Assembly: GCF_007197555.1 (NCBI RefSeq)
Contig: NZ_CP041614.1
Location: 2,038,001-2,102,000, forward strand
From: Shewanella psychropiezotolerans
GTDB taxonomy: Bacteria > Pseudomonadota > Gammaproteobacteria > Enterobacterales > Shewanellaceae
DNA: 64,000 nucleotides
Reading direction: 5' to 3'
The first letter of the stretch is position 1; every line of letters starts with the position of its first letter. This document shows positions 35,500 to 44,628 of the stretch, piece by piece. A model generated the notes under the pieces. The model searched no databases. It worked only from the letters and a program-made list of their open reading frames with translations, and was not told the origin of the DNA. The position numbers and the translations under genes are program-made.

Positions 35500-36444
35500 C
35501 GGCTTAGGTTGACCATATAGTGGCACTTAGATAGTAAGCTGCTTTTAGAAAATCGGTATGAAGGTGCTCGTACCTCCTGAATCTGACCCACAGGGATGTG
35601 GCAAATGCCATGATGATACCGGGAGTATTATTGGCCCTTGGAGATCTCATTCCAACATTCTAGCTTTCTAGCTTTCCTATCACTCTTAGTATCACCTATT
35701 TCAGTTCGAAGCTGAGTTCAATCTATACCGATTGGCATGACTTCTCGTGAGCAATCCAATAGAGTTTCTGATATTTTTTCTAAGTTTTTCCCGATTTAAC
35801 CAATGTTTTTTCCCATGTTGATCGATAAACATACGTCGGGAGTTGTTAATGCCTTGTTGTGCGTGTCTGTTTTTAAGTTGACGTTTTCGTAAACGTAAAA
35901 TTAAAACAATCGTTTAAATACTGTGTTTTATCAGAACTGTATAAGTCATTGAAATATCGTGATGTTATGGTTTTACCTATGGGGAAGTACCAAACAGAAG
36001 AGCTTGTGTATATTTTCTGGGCCGTTTGTCTCAGGTGTATAGTTATAGTTACTTAATGTAATATTGTTACGTAATAAATTACCAATTAAGATCTCTGGTC
36101 AATTTGTCCAATAACTTATTTATTTGAATGCGCCTCTCTTTTTATTGACATTTATATTGTTTGTTTTCAGTGTGTTATGTTGTTTTTGTTGGTGTAAAAA
36201 TTCCTTGTTCCTCTTAGTTTCTATTTAATAAATGATTTCAGTTTGTACTGTTTTACCATTGCAAACGATCGATTTTGTTAGTAGGTTTTGTTCAAAATGA
36301 AGCGATAGTATTCAGTTCTTGACTCATTGAAGCGAGTCGAGAGTCCAGCAGTTGTTCTGATTCGAACATGCAAATAGATTCGAGATTGAAGTCGGCGAAG
36401 CACAGCGAATGCATCGCTAAATAGCACAGAAGAGGAAGCGAAAA
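35500..36444. other. 945-base non-coding region before the malate synthase gene
   Basis: No open gene is supported. It holds the motif listed separately at 35878, a segment around 35575-35650 with CCCACAGGGATGTGG and CAAATGCCATGATG that resembles dispersed intergenic repeats seen elsewhere in Shewanella (compare 57830-57900), and long AT-rich DNA toward the malate synthase start. Confidence 0.45.
35878..35898. promoter_or_regulatory. possible LiuR-type operator
   Basis: TTGACGTTTTCGTAAACGTA is a near-palindromic ACGTTT/AAACGT box. It resembles the operators proposed for the MerR-family regulator LiuR, which in Shewanella is reported to control branched-chain amino-acid and glyoxylate-shunt genes. 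It lies about 550 bases before the malate synthase gene, rather far, so the link is weak. Confidence 0.3.
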
Positions 36445-37854
36445 ATGACACAAGATGTATTGAGTAGGGTCCAGCGTGAACCTCAATTTAGAAGTCTAGA
36501 GGTCGGTGAGCCTCTGCAAGCTTTGTCGGCAATAACACCCGAGCTTAAGGCAAACACGAGATCAGTCTCTTTTTCTGCTTCTTCCGCCAATAGTGCTAGC
36601 CCAGATTGCAGCAAACGAGATGTCGAATCTAACAACGAACTTAACATCATAGGTGAAGATGTCGATGGCCAAGAAGCTATTTTTAGTCAAGGTGCACTGA
36701 GCTTATTGAATGTGTTGTGTCAACAATTTGCTGCAGAAATACCTGAACTGCTGGTGCAGCGTTCACATAGGCAGGAGGAGTTGAATGCCGGTAAGCGGCC
36801 TGACTTCTTAGCTCAAACAGAGTCGGTTAGAAAGGCTAGTTGGCAGATCCGTGGTATCCCAGAAGATCTACAAGACAGAAGGGTGGAGATAATGGGATCG
36901 GTCGAACGTCAGATGGTGATCAATGCGCTTAATGCCAATGCAAAAGTATTTGTGGCTGATTTCGAAGATTCTTTAGCTCCCACTTGGAATAAGGTCGTCG
37001 AAGGACAGATTAATTTGCGCGATGCCGTGGCAGGAAACATAGAATATACCGATCCTACCACCGCAAAACACTATCGGCTTAATGAAGATCCCGCCGTTTT
37101 GATATGTTGCGTCCGTGGTCTGCACTTAACTGAGAAGCATGTTGAGTTTAATGGGCTAAGTATTCCTGCATCGCTATTTGATTTTGCCCTCTATTTTTAC
37201 AATAACTATCGCCAGCTACTGAATAAAGGTAGTGGCCCCTATTTCTATATCCCAAAACTGGAAAGTCATCTTGAAGCCCGTTGGTGGGCTAAGGTTTTTG
37301 CCTATGTCGAGGAACGTTTCTGTCTTCTACCTGGCACGATTAAGTGTACGTGTCTGATAGAGACCTTACCTGCGGTATTTGAGATGGAAGAGATCTTATT
37401 CGAGTTACGTTCGAATATAGTGGCACTCAACTGTGGCCGTTGGGATTATATTTTTCGTGATATAAAGACCCTTAATAATCATGGTGAACATGTGCTGACC
37501 GATAGACAGAACTTAACCATGGATGAGGCATTTTTAAGCGTCTTTTCCCGTTTATTGGTTAAGGTATGCCATAAGCGTGGCGCACTCGCTATGGGTGGTA
37601 TGGTGGCGTTTATTCCGACGAAAGATGCAGAGCTAAACGAAACCGTATTACAACAGCTGCGGACAGATAAGGAACTCGAGGCCCGCAACGGACATGACGG
37701 CACTTGGGTGGCACATCCTGAGCTTGCCGGTACGGCCATGGCGATCTTTAATCAATATCTAGGTGCCGGACAGAAGAATCAGCTACACATCACCCGAGAT
37801 GTCGATGGCCCTATACGTGCCAAGGAGTTACTGCTGCTCTGTGAGGGAATTTAA
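36445..37854 (+). CDS. aceB: malate synthase A, C-terminally truncated
   Basis: Glyoxylate-shunt enzyme joining glyoxylate and acetyl-CoA. Residues ~110-469 match the family closely: WQIRGIPEDLQDRRVEI, NANAKVFVADFEDSLAPTW, CVRGLHLTEKH, LIETLPAVFEMEEIL, LNCGRWDYIF and GHDGTWVAHPELAG. The protein then stops at LLLLCEGI, where E. coli AceB continues for ~100 residues including the catalytic Asp447 (MEDAATAE). That stretch is not found downstream in any frame, so this is a deletion, not a frameshift. Isocitrate lyase, normally adjacent, is also absent. The enzyme is probably inactive. The first ~80 residues are a low-complexity extension. Confidence 0.93.
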   Translation: MTQDVLSRVQREPQFRSLEVGEPLQALSAITPELKANTRSVSFSASSANSASPDCSKRDVESNNELNIIGEDVDGQEAIFSQGALSLLNVLCQQFAAEIPELLVQRSHRQEELNAGKRPDFLAQTESVRKASWQIRGIPEDLQDRRVEIMGSVERQMVINALNANAKVFVADFEDSLAPTWNKVVEGQINLRDAVAGNIEYTDPTTAKHYRLNEDPAVLICCVRGLHLTEKHVEFNGLSIPASLFDFALYFYNNYRQLLNKGSGPYFYIPKLESHLEARWWAKVFAYVEERFCLLPGTIKCTCLIETLPAVFEMEEILFELRSNIVALNCGRWDYIFRDIKTLNNHGEHVLTDRQNLTMDEAFLSVFSRLLVKVCHKRGALAMGGMVAFIPTKDAELNETVLQQLRTDKELEARNGHDGTWVAHPELAGTAMAIFNQYLGAGQKNQLHITRDVDGPIRAKELLLLCEGI

Positions 37855-38260
37855 CTATTTCAGTTTGCTGCTCTGCAGCCGTTGTCCCCCGTGCAGTATT
37901 CCTACGTGCTGCATGGGTTTTTCATTCCAGACGACTATTTTAAAGAATAACATTGCTACGACAATGTTTGCTTGTGTTCGCGGCTCGATTGAGCCGCATT
38001 TTTTTATCTGTTTTTCCCCTTCGACACTCACTTCTTAACTGTGGTTTTTGATTTCCAAATAGTACAAGGCATGGTCGATAAATAGGCAGTTGATGTCGGT
38101 AACCACTTTCAAATCAAACTGTTTCGGTATTTTACTTAAGCTAGGCTATGTTTATTGGTATTATTTGTATTAACTATGTTATAAATTTTTATGCCTATAC
38201 TTTAGATGTAGGCAAAAGCTTATCTCAATCCTTTATAAGCATCTATGAGAAGAGAACTAT
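37855..38260. other. intergenic region after truncated aceB
   Basis: 406 bases where the end of aceB and aceA would be expected. It holds the terminator at 37980-38005 and AT-rich DNA before the HDOD gene. No remnant of the missing aceB C-terminus or of isocitrate lyase is readable. Confidence 0.6.
37980..38005 (+). terminator. rho-independent terminator after aceB
   Basis: GCGGCTC pairs with GAGCCGC over loop GATT and is followed by seven T. It would have served the original aceB or aceBA transcript. Confidence 0.85.
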
Positions 38261-39745
38261 TTGAATTCCCAAACTCAGAGTCAATCTCAGGTTAAATCGA
38301 AGGGAGTCGATTACTGGACTAAGCGCATCAGCGATCAGGAGATGCCGGCATTATGCTCTACGGTGAAAACACTGGAGAAGCTGGCTAAAGACGACGTATC
38401 TTCCCTGGGATTACTCGGGAAGAGCGTGATGCACGATAATGCATTGACCTCTCGAATATTAAGAGTGGCAAATAGCGCCACTTACAGTAAAGGTCAGAAT
38501 CAGGTGACGACCGTGAGTCGTGCCACTGTGGTGTTAGGTTTCGATACTATACGTAATATCTGTATTACCGCTAAATTACTCAGTAGCTTACTCGAATCAA
38601 AAGGCTTGTCTGAGCCTGTATATCAAAGACTTATCAAACTGATGGCCCGTGCTTTTCAGGCGGCCATGTTAGCCAAGATGATGCTCAGAGATCATGATGA
38701 AGAGTTACAGGAGGAGGTGTTTATTGCATCCTTACTGTATCACTTAGGTGAAAGCGCTTTTTGGAGCACCGGCTGTGATGAGGCGGTTGCGCTTGATGCG
38801 GCTATAGATCAGTGTAGCGATAATAAAGAAGAGAAAGGGATCATTCGTGAGATGTTAGGTACCTCTTTCAATAAGCTCACACTCGGTATCGCACGAAGCT
38901 GGGGCCTGGGAGATGTGTTACTTAAATCTCTGAGTAATCCCGATGAACGCACCCCTGAGATCCGCAGTATTTATCTAGCCAATCAGATAAGTGAACTCTT
39001 GGCACAGGAGAATCCGGCGCCTGAGGAACTTCAGCTTAGGCTAAAGCAAGCTGCCAGCATGTTAGGTATCGAGGTCGATGAACTGAAACTTCGCATGGTC
39101 CGCTGTAGTAACGCCACAAAAAAATTAGCCGAAGCCTATGGCGCTAAAGTGCTTATAGAACATCTTCCTAACCCCATGCATCTTAAGAAAAATCTGGTTG
39201 CCGAGATTAATGCCCCCTTGGTTCGTATGCCGAACATGACCTTACAGTTAAAGAAGTTACGCGAACTCACGGATTGTGCCATAAACAAAGCCGACTTTAA
39301 TCGGGTGATCACCACCACGTTAGAGGGATTGTTAGATGGAGTGGGTGTGGATCGCTGCGGTGTTTTATTGTTATCCCCTAACCGTAAACGATTGCAGCCG
39401 CGCATCGCATTAGGCGAGGGGGCCGAGACGATGAAGACCGAATTTATTATTACCTTAGAGCAACCTCAATGCCTATTTTGTGACAGTATCGAGCTCAAAC
39501 AGGCTATGTTTGTCGATGATCCAAGTTCGTCTAAATGGCGCTTGTATATGGATCCGGATCTGAAAAGCAAAACATCAGCCACGGGCTTCATGATTTCCCC
39601 CTTGGTGATAGATCACAAAGTGATAGGTATGATCTATGCTGACCGCGCGACCTCAGAGCGTAAATTGACTCAGGCCGAGTTTGATAACTTCACTCACTTT
39701 GCACAACTTGCCAACGTTTGTCTCACTGCATCCATGGGACATTAG
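38261..39745 (+). CDS. HDOD-domain signalling protein with C-terminal GAF domain
   Basis: 494 residues. The HDOD domain (residues ~15-220) is recognised by MPALCSTVKTLEKLAKDD, LTSRILRVANSATYSKG, TVSRATVVLGFDTIRNI and YHLGESAFW. It lacks a canonical catalytic HD pair, as usual for HDOD. The C-terminal ~150 residues are GAF-like: LDGVGVDRCGVLLLSPNRKRL and GFMISPLVIDHKVIGMIYAD. Such proteins act in signalling or stress control; no output domain is present. The start is TTG 38261, preceded by GAGAAGAGA. Confidence 0.85.
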   Translation: MNSQTQSQSQVKSKGVDYWTKRISDQEMPALCSTVKTLEKLAKDDVSSLGLLGKSVMHDNALTSRILRVANSATYSKGQNQVTTVSRATVVLGFDTIRNICITAKLLSSLLESKGLSEPVYQRLIKLMARAFQAAMLAKMMLRDHDEELQEEVFIASLLYHLGESAFWSTGCDEAVALDAAIDQCSDNKEEKGIIREMLGTSFNKLTLGIARSWGLGDVLLKSLSNPDERTPEIRSIYLANQISELLAQENPAPEELQLRLKQAASMLGIEVDELKLRMVRCSNATKKLAEAYGAKVLIEHLPNPMHLKKNLVAEINAPLVRMPNMTLQLKKLRELTDCAINKADFNRVITTTLEGLLDGVGVDRCGVLLLSPNRKRLQPRIALGEGAETMKTEFIITLEQPQCLFCDSIELKQAMFVDDPSSSKWRLYMDPDLKSKTSATGFMISPLVIDHKVIGMIYADRATSERKLTQAEFDNFTHFAQLANVCLTASMGH

Positions 39746-39814
39746 GCTTGAGCATCGAGTTTTGGGTTACGAGTTTCTAGTTCCTAGGAACTTTTAGCTC
39801 GAACCTTCTTTTAT

Positions 39815-40759
39815 CTACTTTTCTGACTTAATCCTTGCTGTTATCTCTTTAGCTATCTCATTAGGAATGGGGAAACTGAGGTGATATTGAGCAATTTCCC
39901 AACCATAATCTGTCTTGATGAGAGTGCCTGTTCCGTAATACAAGTTCCATTAAGTAAGTGATCATTCAGCGGGAGTTAAAAACGCTGTAGGCAAGGGCTA
40001 TATTGCTCCTGCAATATAGACATTCGCCACATCCGTGTGGCTATAAGGGGATTGAAGCTAATAGTTATTCTCGGTAACAAGCTCCTGCGTTGCTCTACCT
40101 CCTGCATCCATGCAGTCGTATATCGAAAGCCACTTGCGCAGCATAAAGTGTTTTTAAAACCGCACTACGTGAGCTTCTCAGGACTTCTACTTCTGTGTTG
40201 CATTGCCTCAAAAGGGAATAACCACTTCCTCAACAATGCGCCGTGAATTAACAGCCCTGAGAGAGCTCTGAATTAATCATCAATTTAATGGAATTGGTAT
40301 AAGGCCGTAGGAGGCACTGTCGAGTAGCTCATTGAACATCAACACTCGGTCATTGTTTTGGGTTTTTGCCGACACAAACACCCGGGTTTTAGGTGTGTAC
40401 TCCCAGCCATCGGTTGGGCGTAGCCTTCAAATTCTGACATGTTCCAATGCTCAGTGGCATCGGTGCCGATAAATACCGCTTCTGGTAAGTACAGGCTGAA
40501 ATAGGTGTCCCAGTCGGCTCGTGTCGCCGCTTGATGTAACTTGTCTACAGTAGCCTCGGTGTAAGTTATCGCTGTGGTGTCGGCTTCTGTTAGCTGGGCA
40601 GATTTTATTTGGGTTGCTGCATTAGTGGTAGTGGCTGCATACACTTGTCCAGCGACCAGAGTAAGACTGGCGAGCACGGTTAATGCTATAACCGATGTCT
40701 TAAATAATATGTTAGCTGACGATACCGAAATAGATCTATTGTAATTTTAGCTTGGTCAT
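39815..40759 (-). pseudogene. NTF2-like (DUF4440/SnoaL type) secreted protein, split by a MITE-like insertion
   Basis: On the minus strand the gene starts at ATG 40759 (MTKLKLQ). A frame change follows, then a signal peptide (VIALTVLASLTLVAGQVYA) and the NTF2-like core (LHQAATRADWDTYFSLYLPE, FIGTDATEHWNMSEFEGYA). Another one-base shift near 40414 leads to GWEYTPKTRVFVSAK and FNELLDSASYG. There the 39936-40302 element intervenes. The missing C-terminus resumes beyond it as GTGTLIKTDYGWEIAQYHLS and ends at 39815. Function unknown; relatives are small periplasmic or metabolic NTF2-fold proteins. Clearly inactive. Confidence 0.82.
39936..40302. mobile_element. MITE-like element with ~34-bp imperfect terminal inverted repeats
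   Basis: Left end 39936-39969 (TAATACAAGTTCCATTAAGT...) matches the complement of right end 40268-40302 (TTATACCAATTCCATTAAAT...). About 367 bp with no credible gene inside, only internal palindromes such as CTGCATCCATGCAG. It sits inside an NTF2-like gene whose two halves flank it. TTA is a possible 3-bp target duplication. Ends of the ATACCAATTCCATTA type are ones I have met in marine gammaproteobacteria; copy number here is unknown. Confidence 0.75.
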
Positions 40760-40978
40760 GTGTGTTTGCTAGTCTTGCCATGGTGACCTCTTTGTTATTA
40801 TTTTAGCTTTTATTATGCAAGTTTTATCACATGTACTTCTGTTTTAGTCAAATTTGAGCCTTACCATCTAAAGCTGGATTTCGGCCAAAATCTTGCCGGA
40901 ATGACTGGGTGTTTTTTGAATGTGTATTCGCTTTAAACAAGAGTAACCTTTCACACTTCTCCCCCTTTTAGCCTTGAG

Positions 40979-41803
40979 TTAATGCCAGTTTACCGGATCT
41001 AATTTAAAAAACAGGCTCAGCTCTTGATAGAGTTCTCTGTGATCTTGATAGAAGTCATCGGGTCGCTCGAAGAACACCTCAGTGATCACCGCAAAAAATT
41101 CGGCTGGGTTAGTGGCGCCATAATAACTAAAGAGTGAAGGGACATCTTGCTCGGCGTTGCGTTGCAGGACATCAAACTCTTGGCTGAGTATTTTCGACCA
41201 GGCAGAGTAATCACTCATTCTGTCTAAAATTGGTGCACCGTTGGCGTTGCCATCTTCTTGATCCAGTTGATGAGCAAACTCATGTATGACGACATTACTG
41301 CCATCCACCGGGTTGGCTGCATCGGCCTGAGCGGTCTGCCAAGACAAGATAACCTTGCCATTTTGCCAAGATTCACCGGATAAAATACGTTGGCGGTCAC
41401 TCACTACGCCGCCACTTCTGTGTTCCTGGTTATTAACAAAAAATACCGAAGGGTAGACTAAAATTTGTTTAAGATTTGGATAGTAGTCGGTAGATCTGTT
41501 CAGTAACAGTAAGCAGGCCTGGGCGGCGATGGTGACACGCATCTCATCATCGATAATGATGCCATCGCAACCAACAAACTCCTTTTCAGAGAGGAAGACT
41601 TGGATATGCTTCTTGAGCTGTAGCTGAAGATCTGCCGGGAGAGAGCGAAAGTAGGGCATGCGTCTCTTGAGCACCTCCCGCCATGGTTTGGGAAAGGGCA
41701 CTTGGGTGATGCGCATGCGACGTCGAGCAATGCGCCAGTTGCGCGATACTATCCAACCAATGGCGGCCGATGCGATTAAGCTAACGAGAAAGATGGCGAT
41801 CAT
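40979..41803 (-). CDS. mtfA: MtfA-like zinc peptidase (M90 family)
   Basis: 274 residues. One N-terminal membrane helix (IAIFLVSLIASAAIGWIV), then the MtfA/DUF980 domain with FPKPWREVLKRRMPYFRSLP, ACLLLLNR, the zinc-binding VIHEFAHQLDQEDG (HExxH) and NPAEFFAVITEVFFERP, whose second Glu completes the metal site. E. coli MtfA binds the regulator Mlc and so affects glucose uptake. The membrane anchor is not in the E. coli protein. Intact. Confidence 0.92.
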   Translation of the reverse strand: MIAIFLVSLIASAAIGWIVSRNWRIARRRMRITQVPFPKPWREVLKRRMPYFRSLPADLQLQLKKHIQVFLSEKEFVGCDGIIIDDEMRVTIAAQACLLLLNRSTDYYPNLKQILVYPSVFFVNNQEHRSGGVVSDRQRILSGESWQNGKVILSWQTAQADAANPVDGSNVVIHEFAHQLDQEDGNANGAPILDRMSDYSAWSKILSQEFDVLQRNAEQDVPSLFSYYGATNPAEFFAVITEVFFERPDDFYQDHRELYQELSLFFKLDPVNWH

Positions 41804-41994
41804 AATTACCTTATATTTATCTATTCCTAATACATGAGATAAGGGTGAAGAGTCTGTTTTTCAATCATAGATCGAGTTTAGAGAGAAATAATTGGTGGGA
41901 AAAAGAAGGAAAAAAAATGCTGACAGCCCGGAAAGTACTCTTTGGGATAAGAAAGCTGCCAGCTAAGGTTGGGAGAAACGGGTAGAGATTGTCA

Positions 41995-42492
41995 CTAATC
42001 GACTATGATTGAAGTTTCCTTTTGTTTACGTTCATCTTCATTGAGTGAATAATGATGCTCAATGAGAAAACGTATGAGTTTAGACTTAGCAACATCACAG
42101 CCACTGGCTATCTCAGCAAGATGAGAGATCGCAGACTCACTCAAGGTAAAGGTGGCTTTCCTGTACGGTTCATCACCTTTACTTATTTTGAGTATTGCTT
42201 GGTTGCGATTCTTTTGCCTCTTTAGCTGTGGCGGTGTGAACTCTTCAGGTTCAGACCGAACAGGTTTTGACTGCATAGGAACCGAGTCGGGTACCGCAAA
42301 TCTAGAGGCTAAATCCATGATATCTACCATGGTCGGATCATTGCTATTGTGACCCGCCGCATACAAGCTGGCATCATCGATAAAGTCATCAATCAAGGCA
42401 TCGAGAGACATCTGCATGGGTCTCTTTGTATTGATGCCTGACGAGTTAGACTGCGTAGAGTTTTTCTTGAGATCGGCTAGACCCATACTCAC
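41995..42492 (-). CDS. ParA-partner protein with ribbon-helix-helix-like C-terminus
   Basis: 165 residues, charged and low in complexity in the middle. The C-terminal ~55 residues (RKATFTLSESAISHLAEIAS, then VAKSKLIRFLIEHHYSL) look like a ribbon-helix-helix DNA-binding domain. The gene overlaps the end of parA by 47 bases, so the two are coupled. I infer a ParB/CopG-like centromere or repressor partner. No ParB-type (Spo0J) motif is present. Confidence 0.65.
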   Translation of the reverse strand: MSMGLADLKKNSTQSNSSGINTKRPMQMSLDALIDDFIDDASLYAAGHNSNDPTMVDIMDLASRFAVPDSVPMQSKPVRSEPEEFTPPQLKRQKNRNQAILKISKGDEPYRKATFTLSESAISHLAEIASGCDVAKSKLIRFLIEHHYSLNEDERKQKETSIIVD

Positions 42493-43198
42493 CTCTCATC
42501 GAATTCATTTTGTTCATATGTAGTGTAGCGATACGATTTCTAATTTCGGTCGGATTCTTGGCTTGCAGCATTTCACAAGCGATACTCCGCATCTCATCAG
42601 CTGCTTTACCCTGGGGTTCTATCTCAATCACAGACAAGCCAGACTCTTCACTGTCGTCATAGATGTTTCGGCTATAGGTAATAGCATCTAGTACATTGAT
42701 ATCGTATGTGCGGCACACGTCTTTGGCTTCAAAGATTCGGTTTGACTGATTAGGCAGGCTAGGACATTGAGTGATAACGAAAGAAGCTTGCATCTTGGGG
42801 TTGATCATCATACAGGTCGCGACTATATCATCCATATGGCTTACCGTTTTCAAATCTCGGCGCTTGGGCCTAAGTGGCATGAGAACATGTGAAGCAACAG
42901 ACATGGTGGCGCGCAGAGCTAAATTATCCTGTCCGCCGCAGTCCACTATTACGAAATCATAGTGTTGCTCCAGGCTGAGTAAGTCATTGCGTATCTTGCC
43001 ATAGAGTTGCACACAGTTGATGCTGGGGAGATCCGGGTTATTGTTTCTTGCCTGGATCCAATCAGATGTAGTGCGCTGTGGATCACAGTCAACCATGATG
43101 ATGGATGCACCACACTCGGCAGTTAAAAATACAGCGATATTTTGAGCTAAGCAGCTTTTGCCACTGCCGCCTTTCTCGCCTCCGACTAATATGATCAT
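42446..43198 (-). CDS. parA: ParA-family partition ATPase (orphan)
   Basis: 250 residues. Deviant Walker A GGEKGGSGKSCLAQNIA, Walker A' VDCDPQRTTSDW and Walker B DFVIVDCGGQDN. It resembles plasmid-type ParA/MinD rather than the chromosomal ParA of the origin region, which lies elsewhere in Shewanella. Followed by an overlapping small DNA-binding protein. In such pairs the ATPase moves DNA or a protein cargo along the nucleoid. The cargo is unknown. No replication gene is near. Confidence 0.85.
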   Translation of the reverse strand: MIILVGGEKGGSGKSCLAQNIAVFLTAECGASIIMVDCDPQRTTSDWIQARNNNPDLPSINCVQLYGKIRNDLLSLEQHYDFVIVDCGGQDNLALRATMSVASHVLMPLRPKRRDLKTVSHMDDIVATCMMINPKMQASFVITQCPSLPNQSNRIFEAKDVCRTYDINVLDAITYSRNIYDDSEESGLSVIEIEPQGKAADEMRSIACEMLQAKNPTEIRNRIATLHMNKMNSMRGEYGSSRSQEKLYAV

Positions 43199-43812
43199 TT
43201 GTTTTCCCCTTACTTTAGTCGCCTAAAATTAGTCACCTAAAATTTCTTACACCTGTGTCACTGAGTGCCTGTCTTACGCTGGCTTTTATATTTAGTTTGT
43301 TTTTAAGTTGAAGTCATAGATAGCGCTTCAGCTCACTGGGTACTGCTAGCGTTAATGTTAATTTAGTGACTTATTAAAACGTCGTCAACATCCTGATTTT
43401 TTGACATTTTATGGTATTTTTCAGAAAAGGATGTCGCGACATCTATTTGACAGAACAGTGAGTTCGACTGAATTTTGACGTGGAATTTAGTGATTCACCA
43501 TGCGTGAATATAGCACTATGTTATCAGTGGGTTACATTTCTAAGTTGGGTTTTAGTGCTCTTTGAACTGTAATAATTATTAATTTCTGCATATTTATGCA
43601 GGTATTGGTGAGGTTTTATATTCCTATAATAAACTGAGAGTACTTTTGTTATTCGAATTTGTTATGGTTAATTAGTACTTCTAGGGGGGATAATTTGGGC
43701 ATGAGTATCTTTGACTGGCACTTTAATGACAAAGGTGTGATATTTCCTTGTGATTTATAACCTGTTCGTTATCCTGCAGAGCTATTTTCTAAGATGAGTC
43801 GGGCTTAAAAAA
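43199..43812. other. 614-base AT-rich non-coding region
   Basis: Divergent spacer between parA and the DUF3820 gene. I see no gene longer than about 20 codons and no strong repeat. It presumably contains the parA promoter and perhaps an operator for the ribbon-helix-helix protein, but no clear palindrome stands out. Confidence 0.5.
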
Positions 43813-44034
43813 ATGAATGAACAGGTGCTACTCGATGCAATTAATCAGAAAATGCCCTTCGGTAAGTATGCCGGGAGGAAGCTGCTTGAGCTGCCAGAGC
43901 CCTATCTGGTGTGGTTTCATTCCAAAGGTTTTCCTGAAGGAAAGTTAGGTGAGCAGCTAGCCCTAATGTATGAAATTAAACTCAACGGCTTAGAAGGCAT
44001 GTTACAACCTTTATTAGATAAATCACGACGGTGA
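43813..44034 (+). CDS. DUF3820 family small protein
   Basis: 73 residues, intact. The DUF3820 signature is clear: MPFGKYAGRKLLELPEPYLVWF, then GFPEGKLGEQLALMYEIKLNGLE. The same fold occurs at the ends of some exonuclease and DNA-processing proteins (the QYPFGKYKGR..D.P..YL..W motif), but the free-standing protein has no known function. Confidence 0.92.
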   Translation: MNEQVLLDAINQKMPFGKYAGRKLLELPEPYLVWFHSKGFPEGKLGEQLALMYEIKLNGLEGMLQPLLDKSRR

Positions 44035-44185
44035 TTTAAGTTCCGTAAAATTCGTGAGATTTTTCTATTGTGAGATCTTGCTCTAAAACTCGAACTTTGG
44101 TCGTGCATTTCGTGATTTGCATTAGAGATTTATTATTTGCTCCATGTTCTAATGACGCCATAACGTTGAAAATAAGGAACCAGCA

Positions 44186-44488
44186 ATGATAGCTAAATTA
44201 ATAAAGTTGGCAGCAGTAGCCACTCTCGCATTAGGCATGTCCAGCGCATGGGCGGCAGGGGTAGTTCATGAAGGCACAGTATTAGATACCATGAATGGTG
44301 GTGGCTACACTTATGTGCAAATTAAAGAGTCTGATAAGACTTTTTGGGCTGCGGGTCCTCAAGTTGAAGTTAACAAGGGCGACACTGTTGTTGTTCAAGA
44401 GCAGATGTGGATGAATGATTTTACCAGTAAGTCACTGGATCGCACCTTCGAAGAACTGCTTTTCGTAGGACGTATCGATAAAAAGTAA
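44186..44488 (+). CDS. small periplasmic protein, NrfJ-like
   Basis: 100 residues with a clear signal peptide (LIKLAAVATLALGMSSAWAAG). The mature part reads HEGTVLDTMNGGGYTYVQIK, FWAAGPQVEVNKGDTVVV and FTSKSLDRTFEELLFVG. This is the small OB-like family annotated as NrfJ-related, sometimes met near nitrite-reductase and cytochrome genes. Its role is not established. Monocistronic, with a terminator 39 bases after the stop. Confidence 0.85.
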   Translation: MIAKLIKLAAVATLALGMSSAWAAGVVHEGTVLDTMNGGGYTYVQIKESDKTFWAAGPQVEVNKGDTVVVQEQMWMNDFTSKSLDRTFEELLFVGRIDKK

Positions 44489-44526
44489 TGTTCGCTCAAT
44501 ATTAGTTGAGTGTCATTTAACGTGAT

Positions 44527-44568
44527 AAATGGTGGTTTGATTGCTTAGGCGATTGCCACCATTTTTGT
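44527..44568 (+). terminator. rho-independent terminator after the NrfJ-like gene
   Basis: AAATGGTGG pairs with CCACCATTT across a ~21-base loop, followed by TTTTTG. It lies between the stop at 44488 and the acetyltransferase gene. Confidence 0.7.
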
Positions 44569-44628
44569 GTTTATCTCATGGCATTTCTCATGCAAAATAG
44601 CCTATCCTTTCTTTTTAGTGCTTCATTT

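Noticed and set aside
37855..38260. Frameshifted remainder of malate synthase after 37854
   Set aside because: None of the three plus frames encodes anything like the MEDAATAE region; the segment is deleted, not shifted.
40037..40246. A 69-codon open frame as a small cysteine-rich protein
   Set aside because: It lies wholly within the MITE-like element, has no ribosome site and no recognisable features.
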